From contig NZ_VFIX01000001.1 of assembly GCF_006385185.1 (NCBI RefSeq), forward strand, positions 62,001 through 126,000: a stretch of 64,000 bases of DNA. Direction: 5' to 3'. The notes under the pieces were generated by a model that did no database searches, had not been told where the DNA came from, and saw only the letters and a program-made list of their open reading frames with translations. Positions 43,270 to 53,100 of the stretch are shown here, piece after piece; the first letter of the stretch is position 1; each line of letters opens with the position of its first letter. The position numbers and the translations under genes were made by a program. The stretch is from Metamycoplasma equirhinis. GTDB taxonomy: Bacteria > Bacillota_I > Bacilli_A > Mycoplasmatales > Metamycoplasmataceae.

Positions 43270-44034
43270 TTAGACACCAAATACTTTCTTTATATTATTT
43301 CTAACCTGATTAACAAATTCATTTTCTGAAATGTTTTTTAATGTAGCTATATATTTATAAGTGTACATAACATATGGGCTTATGTTAGGTTTACCTCGCA
43401 TTGGTGTTGGTGCAAGATATGGTGTATCAGTTTCACAAAAAATTCTATCAAGTGGAATTTCTTTAACTGCTTCTTGAGTTGCTCTAGCATTTTTAAAAGT
43501 AACAACTCCGCTTATTGAAAAATACAAATTTTTAAAAGGCAAGCATTTTTTTACAAAATCAGCATCTCCACTAAATGAATGAAATACAATTTTAAGATTT
43601 TTTCATTGCGGTTGTGTAACAATTTCAAATGCATCATCAAGTGCATCGCGAATGTGTAAAACCGCTACAATATTGTGTTTTTTAGCTATATCTAATTGAG
43701 CGATAAAACTTTCTTTTTGAATTTCCTTTGATGGCGAATCATCATAATGATAATCAAGACCTATTTCACCAATGCCGATAACAGTTTCGTCAATTATTTT
43801 TTCAAGAAAGTTGCCATCTTCTTTGCCTATTGCTAGTGTTGGGTGAATGCCGATTATTGGATGCATATATTTTCCCTTTTGACATAATTGCATTAATTCG
43901 ATTGAATCTTCGCGGCTAGTCCCACAAATAAATAACTTTTCCATATTTCCGTTTGTATGTCAATCTTCTACAACTTTAAAAGGATTTTCATAATATTCTT
44001 TAAATGGATGAGTATGAATATCGATATATTTCAT
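43270..44034 (-). CDS. tatD: TatD-family metal-dependent hydrolase
   Basis: 254 residues with TGA as Trp. The YIDIHTHPF motif near the start and later GEIGLDYHY, VLHIRDA, FHSFSG and FCETDTPYLAP are the metal-binding and active-site blocks of TatD proteins, which are Mg-dependent nucleases or deoxyribonucleases. Encoded directly before rsmA, as in many Firmicutes, and its start touches the mtnN stop. Length is normal. Confidence 0.93.
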
Positions 44035-44718
44035 TTATAAAACCTCCAAAATTTTTAGCAAGGCATCCGCACACGATTTTTCCCATATTTTTTTTGATTC
44101 AATATATTCAAGGTGATTTTCATTAGTGATAACATCTGAAATTATTTTAATTGCTAAAAAGGGTTTAGAAAATAATGAAGCAACATGTGCAAGTGCAGCA
44201 CATTCCATATCGACTAGATATGGCTTATTTTCAAAATTATTTTCAATTATTTTTGCATCACACTTTTTCGCAAATCTATCAGCTGTCGCACAATTAGCTT
44301 TTTTAAGATTTAATTTTTCTAATTTTTTATGTAAATTATATACATCAAAATATACATTTTTATCTGGGAGTTGGCCTAATTTATAATTAGGTAAACCGGT
44401 TAAATCAATATCATAATAATTGCATTTTTCAATCAAATATTGTTCACCAATTTTGGAATCAAAAACAGATCCCGCGGGCCCACAATTTATAACTAAATCT
44501 ATATTATTGTTTTTTAGTAAAGTATGTGACAAGGAACTGGCCGCATTTACTTTTCCAACGCCTGTAAAAAGTAAATAAAATAATTGATTTTTATATTTGC
44601 AATGCATAAATGTTTGATAATCATTTGCAAAAATTTTCTTTGTTTTTAATATCTGAATATATTTTAGAAAAAAACTAGCTTCTATTTTTTCGGCAAAACA
44701 AATTAATTTCGCTTGCAT
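44035..44718 (-). CDS. mtnN: MTA/SAH nucleosidase-family protein
   Basis: 227 residues. Phosphorylase/nucleosidase fold. LLFTGVGKVNAA, INCGPAGSVF and the base/ribose-binding block VDMECAALAHVA (with Met-Glu) fit MTA/SAH nucleosidases, which clear methylthioadenosine and adenosylhomocysteine made by SAM enzymes such as the many methyltransferases here. C-terminal ISDV is the usual active-site strand. The start is just 4 bases past cas9's stop with no clear ribosome binding site, and its own stop abuts tatD. Confidence 0.88.
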   Translation of the reverse strand: MQAKLICFAEKIEASFFLKYIQILKTKKIFANDYQTFMHCKYKNQLFYLLFTGVGKVNAASSLSHTLLKNNNIDLVINCGPAGSVFDSKIGEQYLIEKCNYYDIDLTGLPNYKLGQLPDKNVYFDVYNLHKKLEKLNLKKANCATADRFAKKCDAKIIENNFENKPYLVDMECAALAHVASLFSKPFLAIKIISDVITNENHLEYIESKKIWEKSCADALLKILEVL

Positions 44719-44722
44719 GATA

Positions 44723-47700
44723 TTAGAAATTTCCTAATTCGTCAATATCTACAAATGAAAATTCTGTCATTATTATTTTGATTGATTTTATAAATCTTTT
44801 GTCTTTTTGTTTTTCTAATAAATCTGTGGCATCTTCTTTCAGGTCCAAAACTCTGCGATCAATTCGCTTTATTTCAAGTTTATCTCCGGCTGTCGGAATT
44901 CCAGAAATATACCATAAAGAATCATCAAGATTATTTTTTATACACATTGTTTTGTTTATATATTTTATTGGTTTGTTACTTATTGGGATGTTATTTAATC
45001 TTTTTTGTAGTTCCAACTCGTTTGCAAAATAGATATTTTCATCTAATAAATTTTTTGGAATATTGGAATTAAAATGCATTAGTTTTGCATTTAATGGAAT
45101 CTTAGAATATTTATCTTCTTTATTTTTGTATATTAAACATCCAAGTGAGTTAAGAGTGTCATTGAAGGATTTTTCTTGCTGTTTTTTGTTTAAAATTAAA
45201 TTATTTTTATCTATTTTATTTGAAATATATTTCAGACTCCTAAATATAGAAGCATTTTTAGTTACAAAAACTTTTTTTGCAGCATAAAGAGTTTTAATAT
45301 AAGCAGGATCTATATCTTCACAATTTTCACAAAGGTTTTTCATATAAGCTATAAAAGGATTTTGCTTCTTATCTATTTTCGTTTTTCATTCATCATAAAT
45401 TTCTTTTAAATTGACATATTCCGAATTATGTGATCTACAAATTAATAAATTTGGAACTTTGTCATTTTCATTTCCGGCGCTAGCAAAAAATTTATCTAAA
45501 GTTTCCGTTGTTTCATCAAATAAATTTAATTTTTCTATTTTATAAAATTCATTATTGTTAATCTCTTTTAAAGCATAAATTGTTGAATTAAATAGGGATG
45601 TGTTTGAATCCATTAAAACTTTTCGCGAAAATTTGGGCATATTTTCCGACCAAATACTGTCAAAAATACTCTTAAAAATTATTTCAGCTGTTTTTTCAAT
45701 ATTTCAGTATTTGGATTCTATTTTTGAACTAGATATATTTTTTAACTCGCCTGTTTCAACATTTATTAGAGTTTTTTCATTGTAAATAGCATATTGTTCT
45801 TCTTCTATTGTTAGCGATTTTAATGAAGGGTTATTCTTCGATATTAATGCAATTATTGCGGCATCAACTGCATGATGTAAAAATTTATTTCGATCTTTTT
45901 TGAATACTTGATATTTTTCGTCGTTTAATAATTCATATTTTTTTTCATAATCCAAATTTTTTACACTATTTTTAGCCAATTCAATTTCTCAGTATTCTCT
46001 TGCCTTTTTTCTAAAAAAAGATGTTACATTTCCATTGAGATTTTGTACGCCAAACCTTTTGTTTGCAAATTCGAGCAAATTATTTTTAAACAATTTAGTA
46101 GCGTATCGAGTATCGTTTATGTGTCGAGATAAAAATTCGCTGGGTTCATATTCTTCTAATAACAAAATGTGTTTCTTTTTATCTAATTGTTTTTTCGAAA
46201 ATTTTTCTTCAAAAGATAATAACTCACACATTTGCTTCCCGAACTGTTCATTCACATATTTTTTAAATTTTGCAATATTTCAATTTTCTGTTTCATGTTT
46301 TCTAATATATTGAATAGGTAATTGTTGGCCCTTTCGTTGATTTGAAGTTCTTTTTACCAAAACTTTATTAGAAAACGAATCATCAGCGGATAAAGAATAA
46401 GGAATTATATGATCGATTTCGCAATAAGAAGAATCTCTTCAGACTTTTTCAATATCTAATTTTTCACCACTATATATATCAATTTGGTCTTGTTGAAAAA
46501 ATAAAATTAGTTTAAGCAATTTGGTGGTTGTTATATCATCAATTGAAAAACCAGGTATATCTAAAGATTTCATTTGTTCAATAATTTTATTTTTTCTATT
46601 TTCTTGCAATTTTTGAATTTTCTTTATATATTTCCTTTCATCTTCGCTATTTTTTTCCCTTGCTAGTTCAATAACAACATTTTTAATTGTGTATTTTTTA
46701 GAATAAAGTTTTATTATTTTATTCAAAACTCTTACAGATTCACATATCGTGGTTCTAACTGATGGCGGCAAAATCGCATTATCTAAAAATTTGTCGCTCA
46801 TATATTTTGCATTCTGTAAAACTCTGTTTTCGGTAGTAATGTTTCTTTCTTTAATTTCATTTCATTTTAATGATTCGTAATTTTCAAGTGAATAATAAAT
46901 TTTGGGAATAAATTTTTTATAAGCTTTTATTGACAATGATGCTCTTTTCGAACTTATTCCAGGTATCTCACTAAGTTCTATCAATAAATTGTGAAAAATA
47001 TCATCGTTAGTTAATTTTTTTCTTAAAATTTTAAAATTTTCGAAAATTAAGCTAATTTTTTCATACCTATCTTCTTTGGTTTTGCAATTAGATAATATTT
47101 CAATAATTTGATCAAATTCGTCTAATATAGTATCTTTATCTTCGTTTAATAATTCAATTATATTTTTGAAATTTAAATGTTTATTTATAACATCGGCATA
47201 ATATTTAGAAATAATTTTGAATAATTTTGAGATTGAATTTAATTCAGTGAATTTTGTTCCATCTGAATTTTTCTTGTAAACTTCATAATTAATTTCAGTT
47301 TTTTTGTTAATTTTCCCTAACAATTTCGAGATCGTAAGATTTTGAATTTTATTATTGTTAAACATTTTATCTAAGAGATCATAAAAATTAGCTTTCGAGA
47401 TAACTTCTGTAATTTTTAATTTATTTTTTGAGTATAAATTTTCAAAAAATCTAAAGTTTACCAAATCTTCAAGTAAATTAAACAATTCGCCATAACATGA
47501 CGATTTTGGCGCTCTTAGTTGATCTGGAAAATATGAACATTTTCCTATCAGTTTGGATCATATATTTTCATATGAACATAAATTATTGTTTTCATCATAA
47601 TAAAATCTTCCATAAGGACTAACACTATTTTTACTTCCAGGTCCATCGGCATAACTTCTACAAAATGTAAATAAAGTAATTATTGAGTCTTGAAATTCAC

Positions 47701-48334
47701 TAGAAACATTTGTTTTCTTAAAAAGTAGTTTTAATTCTTCGGCGAATTTTTTATTTGAAAACGCACTAGAATAGTCGTCGGTACCATATGCTTGCGAATT
47801 TTTGAAAAAACCGTTTTTACTGAAAAAATCTATTTGTTTTTGAGTTGGCAATTCTCCTGAATAGTCATTTTTATATTTTGCATCAATAGATTTTTCTGAT
47901 TTTTTAGGTTTTTCCTTTTCAGCGGTTTCAATGATTTCATAAAAATATCCTCGATTTTGAAAATAGTCATGAAGTAGCCATAAAAGTTCATTTTTTGTAA
48001 TTAATGATTCATTCTCAAAAATTTTCTTTTTTAAAAAAATAATATTTGGATATTTTTTTGTAAGTTTTATAAAAGCATTCTTTATTTCTTCCTTGCTAGA
48101 AAATCCAAATTCTTCTTTATACCTTAAAACAATATTATAAAATTTTTCATTTTTATATTGTTTTCTTCGGTGCATTCGTCTAATTGAACGTTGAATTCTA
48201 CGATCTTCAGCTAGTTGTGGTTCACTAAATAACCTAGAACCTCAATTTATAATCTTATTATCATTATTTATAATAGCCCAACCTACAGAACCAACCCCAA
48301 GGTCAAAGCCAATTGTAATTTCTTCCTTTGTCAT
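44723..48334 (-). CDS. cas9: Cas9 endonuclease (type II-A), intact under the mycoplasma code
   Basis: 1203 residues with many TGA Trp, all in one frame, so no frameshift is needed. RuvC-I is [15 protein letters not shown] with Asp11; the arginine-rich bridge helix [14 protein letters not shown] follows; then the large recognition lobe. RuvC-II has IELAREKN with Glu556. HNH has EIDHIIPYS with Asp641-His642 and SNKVLV. RuvC-III is [11 protein letters not shown] with His820-His821 and Asp824. The last 330 or so residues contact the PAM. All catalytic residues are present. It cuts DNA guided by crRNA and the tracrRNA encoded upstream. AGGAG precedes ATG 48334. The stop is 4 bases from mtnN. Confidence 0.97.
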
Positions 48335-48394
48335 GTCGCTCCTAATTAATAGATATAATATATCACTTTATATTATACTCTCCTATAGATAAAT

Positions 48395-48495
48395 AAAAAA
48401 CCCGATAGATAAACTATCAGGCTATTTCGGGAGCATAATGCCCCTTGTTTTAGGACGTACAATATTTGAGTAAACTATAATATTTATGTACTGTA
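48395..48495 (-). ncRNA. tracrRNA
   Basis: On the minus strand, bases from about 48481 to 48447 are nearly the exact complement of the CRISPR repeat (anti-repeat); the plus strand reads TTTTAGGACGTACAATATTT here, against TTTTAGGGCTGTACAATATT in the array. Then comes GGGGC, loop AUUAU, GCUCC (nexus-like hairpin), a short linker, and CCUGAUAG, loop UUUAU, CUAUCGGG followed by six U as the terminator (to about 48395). A minus-strand TATAAT at 48508-48503 would start the RNA near 48495. It should pair with crRNA and load Cas9. Between cas9 and cas1. Confidence 0.92.
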
Positions 48496-48500
48496 CATAA
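48484..48500. promoter_or_regulatory. Palindrome in the tracrRNA/cas1 divergent promoter region
   Basis: TTATGTAC, one base, GTACATAA is a perfect inverted repeat. It lies just downstream of the minus-strand tracrRNA -10 hexamer and 26 bases before the cas1 ATG, where a repressor could control both. A plus-strand TATAAT at 48476-48481 inside the anti-repeat may serve cas1. No regulator gene is adjacent. Confidence 0.45.
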
Positions 48501-48525
48501 TTATTATAACAAAAGAAAGGAATTA

Positions 48526-49413
48526 ATGAAAAGAATAATAGAAATTTCCAGCAGTTCTTATGCACATTTATTTTTGCATAATTTAATTGTTAAAAGAGAT
48601 GAATTAAAAATTAGATATCCAATATCTGAAATAGAATATATTATATTTGATAATGTGAAAACAACTATTTCGGTGCAATTATTAAATGAATTAATGGACA
48701 AAAATGTTGGCGTGATTATCTGCAATTATTATCATCTACCTGCGGCTTTACTTATCCCATATCATGCTTATTATTCTACTAAAGCGTTGCAAGAACAAAT
48801 CAAATGAAATAATAAATTTAAAAACATTGTATGACAAAATATTATAAAATCTAAAATTGTCAATACACGGAATATGCTTATAAGTTTAGGTATCATATCA
48901 TTAGATCAAATTGATAAATTTACATTATATGAAAGCGAGACTTTAGAGGGTGATATTACAAATCGCGAAGGTCACGCAGCAAAGCTAAATTTCAAAATTT
49001 TATTTGGTAACAGCTTTGTTAGAGAAAGAAATTCAGATGACTTAATTAATTCATTACTAAATTATGGATACACAATTTTATTAAGTTATGTTACACGAAG
49101 CTTATGCGCCAAAGGGTATGACCCCAGATTATCTTTTTTTCACAAAAGTTATAACAATAATTTTGGCTTATCTTGCGATATTATGGAACCGTTTAGATGC
49201 TTTATTGAGTTAGAAGTTTATAAATATATGCACTCAAACGAAATTGTACAATTAAATGAATTTAAAGAAATAGTATTTAATGCTTTTTTTAAACAATATA
49301 AAGTAAACGGTAGATTCATGACACTAGATGAATATATCGAAAATTATATTAATTTTTTATTAAAATCTGACTCGAAAATAAAGGAATTAAAAATTGAATG
49401 GGAATTACAATAG
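48526..49413 (+). CDS. cas1: Cas1 integrase
   Basis: 295 residues with TGA as Trp apart from one TGG near the end. Cas1 with Cas2 integrates new spacers. Metal-binding residues are visible in EGHAAKLNFKILFG (Glu), and in FGLSCDIMEPFRCFIE (Asp and Glu), with the LNYGYTILLSYVTRSLCAKGYDPRLSFFH segment holding the catalytic His; the set is that of type II Cas1. AAAGGAA precedes ATG 48526. cas2 starts 4 bases past its stop. Confidence 0.95.
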
Positions 49414-49417
49414 ATAT

Positions 49418-49726
49418 ATGCGATTAATTGTTATGTATGACATTAATATGAGCAATGAAGACAATATTAAAAAATATAATAAATTTTTAAATTTCTTAAA
49501 CAAGAGTGGTTATTTCAGAATTCAATATTCAGTATATTGTAAGTGCATTAATGCTCATACAATGTATAAATCAGAAAAAATAAAACTTTTACAACATGTT
49601 CCAGTAGATTCGAATGTAAGGGTGATGTTAATAACTGAAAATCAATATCAAGACATTGAATTATTATCAGGAAAAATAAGCGAAGATGAATATCTACAAA
49701 ATCAAGGGAGATTCATAAGATTATAA
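49418..49726 (+). CDS. cas2: Cas2
   Basis: 102 residues. The start MRLIVMYDIN has the ferredoxin-like first strand with the conserved Asp of Cas2, and YFRIQYSVYCKC fits the second. ATG 49418 is preferred to the ATG at 49394 because MRLIVMYDI is the usual N-terminus. It forms the Cas1-Cas2 integration complex. Its stop overlaps the csn2 start by one base. Confidence 0.94.
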   Translation: MRLIVMYDINMSNEDNIKKYNKFLNFLNKSGYFRIQYSVYCKCINAHTMYKSEKIKLLQHVPVDSNVRVMLITENQYQDIELLSGKISEDEYLQNQGRFIRL

Positions 49727-50496
49727 TGTTTAAAATAAAAGGGTTTGAAGAATTAGAAATAGATGAATTTGATGGAATTATTTGTATTGAAACAAATAAT
49801 GAAGATGAATTCATTAGAAAAATATATGAATGAGAATGAAAGAATGATGAAAAATCTATTATCGTAAATAATAATGATTTATCCATCAAAGATATTATTC
49901 AAATTAGTAATTTAACTAGGGTGTGTGATTTATTTAACCTAACAGTAAAAAATTGATTATACAAATCAATATTAGAAAACGAAAAAATAAATGAACGAGC
50001 CTTTATTAATAATAGTGTGTTGGAAAATGTTGCACAACAAGTGAATTTGTCTATTGGTCTCGAAAATTTTTTGAATGTAAATCTTGATTTTACCAAATTA
50101 ATCAAAGACCTATTTGATGTAAACGAATTATCGTTTATTGATAATGAGATATTTTTTAATTGACTTAAAAAAAGTAAAGATTTAAGTTCAAATAAAAAAA
50201 CTATAATTATCAAAAATATAGATTGAATTAAAATAAGTGAATTGGTTAAATATGTTGATTTTTACAATTTCATTGTATTAAGCAATAATCCTCTTTTTGT
50301 GTGTGATGAATGTAAACAATTAGAAATTTGTTTTTTTCAAGAAGAATATAATTTCAAAAACATAATAGATTTTGAAATTTTGGAAGACCAAATTAATTTT
50401 GATTGTAAAAAAAATTTATTCAAAAATTATCAAAGAAAATCTAAAAAAGAATTAAAAAAATTGCAAATTATAATTAAAAATAAGATTTTTACTTAA
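49726..50496 (+). CDS. csn2: Csn2, type II-A adaptation protein
   Basis: 256 residues with at least six TGA Trp. It is identified by position (fourth gene between cas2 and the array), size and general architecture: an N-terminal strand-rich domain and a helical, lysine-rich C-terminus. Csn2 forms a ring on DNA ends and is needed for spacer uptake in type II-A. The sequence itself is divergent from streptococcal Csn2, so the call depends on context. Its stop lies only 6 bases from the first repeat, so any leader must overlap its coding sequence. Confidence 0.82.
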
Positions 50497-50502
50497 TTTG
50501 AC

Positions 50503-51131
50503 ATTTTAGGGCTGTACAATATTTGAGTAAACTATAACAAATATAACCGTTATAAGCGTTATAATTGCATTTTAGGGCTGTACAATATTTGAGTAAACTA
50601 TAACATGACCGTACTAATGTTAAGCTTTTGGGTTATTTTAGGGCTGTACAATATTTGAGTAAACTATAACAAAAAAGAAATTGAGCAATTAAAAACTAAG
50701 ATTTTAGGGCTGTACAATATTTGAGTAAACTATAACGAATATGAAAAAATAGGCGAGGGTTATATTTATTTTAGGGCTGTACAATATTTGAGTAAACTAT
50801 AACAAGGATTACTCGGTTAACTCATTCAAAGATATTTTAGGGCTGTACAATATTTGAGTAAACTATAACTAAAAAGGTGTCAACTAATATATAATAGTCA
50901 TTTTAGGGCTGTACAATATTTGAGTAAACTATAACAGGTTTAAAGCGGAATCAATTATCGGAGCTATTTTAGGGCTGTACAATATTTGAGTAAACTATAA
51001 CATATGCGTCAAAAACCTGATATTGTCGCCGATTTTAGGGCTGTACAATATTTGAGTAAACTATAACATTCACCTTCCAATAATTCATTAGATTTTTATT
51101 TTAGGGCTGTACAATTTTTGAAAGGCATAAC
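50503..51131 (+). CRISPR. CRISPR array: 9 intact repeats, 1 hybrid terminal repeat, 9 spacers
   Basis: Nine identical 36-base repeats start at 50503, 50569, 50635, 50701, 50768, 50834, 50900, 50966 and 51032. Spacers are 30 bases except one of 31 (50737-50767). The repeat starts ATTTTAGGGCTGTACAATAT and ends AAACTATAAC. A tenth copy at 51098 matches only for its first 18 bases, then becomes the foreign island. Orientation with the tracrRNA shows that crRNA is made from the plus strand. The csn2 stop is 6 bases before the first repeat, and no separate leader is visible. Confidence 0.97.
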
Positions 51132-51260
51132 TATGAGAACTTAAACGAAAAAAAGAATACACTAATGCAAGAGTATTCTTCTTCAAAATCCGATATGAAA
51201 GAACTGTATCAAATCAGAAAAAAATATGAAAAATATATGAGTATGGAAATGGAAAGATAG
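51117..51260 (+). pseudogene. 3' remnant of a relaxase-like (mobilisation) gene
   Basis: An open frame with no start enters at the island edge and ends at TAG 51258-51260. It gives about 47 residues (FERHNYENLNEKKNTL...KELYQIRKKYEKYMSMEMER style), charged and helical. This resembles the C-terminal coiled tail of relaxases in Firmicutes conjugative elements. That link is from memory and tentative. The first codons fall where the CRISPR repeat stops, so the gene was cut at the junction. Confidence 0.5.
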
Positions 51261-51410
51261 CTTTTATAAATCTTTTATTCCATATGTTTACTATATTTAT
51301 AAAGAATTAATTTTAAATTTAAAATGTATTTTTGTAACACATAGGTATAAGAATATGATAATCTATTTGATTTATTAATTTTGAAATAGTTCATTATAGC
51401 TCACACATAG

Positions 51411-51448
51411 TTGACTTTAGACTAAAGACAGGCTATAATTAGTCTAAA
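51411..51448 (+). promoter_or_regulatory. Strong promoter with overlapping operator
   Basis: TTGACT (51411-51416), 17 bases, TATAAT (51434-51439) is a near-consensus sigma-70-type promoter. TTTAGACTAA (51416-51425) and TTAGTCTAAA (51439-51448) form a perfect 10-bp inverted repeat around and across the -10. GAGGAGGA lies 8 bases before ATG 51471. The operator probably binds the AbrB-type protein encoded directly after it. Strength and -35 are unlike the resident mycoplasma promoters. Confidence 0.8.
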
Positions 51449-51470
51449 ATCAGGTTGAGGAGGAAGCTAT

Positions 51471-51653
51471 ATGAAAGATGAAAAATTAATATATCTTGAC
51501 ACTTATGTACTACAAAAAGATATGAGAATACGAATGCCCAAGAGCATTTTGGAAAATCTAAATTTAGAAAAAGGGAAAAGTAAATTCAAAGTTTATTATG
51601 ACCAACTTAATGTTCAACTTATTCTTAGGGTTGGTGAAGATGAAAATAAATAA
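51471..51653 (+). CDS. AbrB/MazE-type DNA-binding protein
   Basis: 60 residues. YVLQKDMRIRMPKSILENLNL resembles the swapped-hairpin SpoVT/AbrB domain (dimeric, DNA-binding). The palindromic operator in its own promoter suggests autoregulation. No toxin gene follows directly; the cytosine methyltransferase gene does, 20 bases on. Codon use and ribosome site are of the island type. It may instead be an antitoxin-like remnant. Confidence 0.6.
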   Translation: MKDEKLIYLDTYVLQKDMRIRMPKSILENLNLEKGKSKFKVYYDQLNVQLILRVGEDENK

Positions 51654-51672
51654 GAATTGAAAGGATATTATT

Positions 51673-52651
51673 ATGAAAAAACAGTATAAAGTCGAAAGTT
51701 TGTTTGCCGGTGTAGGTGGTATTTGTTTAGGCTTTATGAATGCACAAAATCCCTCATAAGACGGTTGATTATGTAGAAATAGATAAGAACTGTGTTAAAA
51801 GCTATAATGCACTTTATGGTGAAGAATTTAAGCCTAAAAGTATAGTAGATTATCATCCACCAGATGAAAGAATAGATTTATTAATGCATGGTAGTTCATG
51901 TCAAGATTTTAGTAGAAGTGGCTTAAAGAAAGGTGGCACAAAAGGTAGCGGTACAAGAAGTAGTCTTCTTTTTGAAACTATACGAATAATAGAAGAAATG
52001 AATATCAAGCCCAAGGTTGTGCTTTGGGAAAATGTAAAGGGAGTTCTCGATAGAAATTTGAGAGCTTCCTTTTTTCATTACTTAAAAGAAATGGAGAGAC
52101 TGGGATATGAGAACAAATATGAAATTCTAAATGCTATAGAATTTGGAATGCCACAGAAAAGAGAGCGTATCTTTGTTGTGAGCATCTTGGGAACTAATCA
52201 TTTTAATTTTGGCAAACTCGAAAAAATACAAACAAGGAGTATATCTGAATTTCTTGAGAAAGACGCTTCAAATCTTTATGAAGTAAGGCAAAAGTCAATG
52301 CTTAGACATATAAGAGGAGAACTTAAGAATAATAATTTTAGAGGAAGACTTAAAGTGATAGATAAGTTTGCCTACACAATTTCCGCCAAGCAAGTGCGTA
52401 TTCCTAATTCAGGAATTATTGATTTATGTAATGGCAAATATAGATATTTAACTGAGCGAGAATGCATTAGACTTATGGGTTTTGCTGATGAAGACTTTAA
52501 CAAACTCAAAGCTATATATCCAGGAAGAAAAGGTAAATTATCGTCAATACTATATAAACAAGCTGGAAATAGCATTGTCGTGAACGTGTTAAAAGTAGTA
52601 TTAAAAGAAATTTTAGAGGAGATTAAAAATGAGAAGATTAACAACATATAG
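51673..52651 (+). pseudogene. C5 cytosine DNA methyltransferase, frameshifted near the N-terminus
   Basis: The first 28 codons from ATG 51673 (AAGGATATT upstream) give VESLFAGVGGICLGF, the SAM-binding motif I, but end at TAA. The main frame continues in the +1 frame as VDYVEIDKNCVKSY, motif IV HGSSCQDFSRSG with the catalytic Cys, motif VI WENVKGVL, motif VIII and the C-terminal YKQAGNSIVVNV (motif X). A single-base change at about 51745-51760 would restore about 325 residues. ATG 51740 would give 303 residues without motif I, so probably inactive. No cognate restriction enzyme lies near. It is an orphan methyltransferase of the kind carried by mobile elements to avoid restriction. Confidence 0.82.
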
Positions 52652-53027
52652 CATTATGGAAATAGATGAAGAAAAGGGAAAAATTCATCATAAGGAAGTT
52701 GAAAATATATTTGCTAAAATTTACGGCTTTCCAAATTCAGTTTGCATTTACGGCATTAAATATATAGATAAATATCACAGTAAGAAAATTGAGCCAAGAT
52801 ATGATTATAGCGAACTTCATAACGTTAAAGAAGTTTTAGAGGGAATGGATTTTAAAAATGGTATAGATGTTTTTCTTGATGATGACAAGCTTGTATTTAT
52901 TGTTTACGGGCAGGGATATGAATATAAAGGTGAATATGGTCTGGTTACTACTCAAATAACAGTAAGTCCTGCTGGGAAGTTTGGTAAAAATGTAAACTTT
53001 AAAATTTTAGAAGAAACAATTATATAA
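52629..53027 (+). CDS. Hypothetical protein of the island
   Basis: 132 residues, overlapping the end of the methyltransferase gene by 23 bases. Mixed alpha/beta: MRRLTTYSIMEIDEEKGKIHHKEVEN at the start and VFLDDDKLVFIVYGQGYEYKG later. No cysteine pairs or catalytic motif. I do not recognise the family; the close overlap suggests it accompanies the methyltransferase. Confidence 0.6.
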   Translation: MRRLTTYSIMEIDEEKGKIHHKEVENIFAKIYGFPNSVCIYGIKYIDKYHSKKIEPRYDYSELHNVKEVLEGMDFKNGIDVFLDDDKLVFIVYGQGYEYKGEYGLVTTQITVSPAGKFGKNVNFKILEETII

Positions 53028-53100
53028 ATATTGTCCCAAAACTTGAAAATTTGTCCCCGATGTGATAAACTATAAATGAAAAAACTTTGCATGGAAGGCG
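53028..53100 (+). promoter_or_regulatory. Upstream region of the ATPase-protease pair
   Basis: Contains TTGTCCC twice, 20 bases apart (53033-53039 and 53053-53059), as a direct repeat, then an AT-rich stretch with TATAAA and the ribosome site GGAAGG before ATG 53101. The repeats could be binding sites for the HTH protein encoded next. Confidence 0.45.

Noticed and set aside
44723..48334. cas9 as a broken gene (seven fragments under the standard code)
   Set aside because: All fragments share one frame and every break is TGA, which codes for Trp here; motifs are complete.
49394..49417. cas2 start at ATG 49394
   Set aside because: It would overlap cas1 by 20 bases and add a non-family N-terminus; MRLIVMYDI at 49418 is typical.
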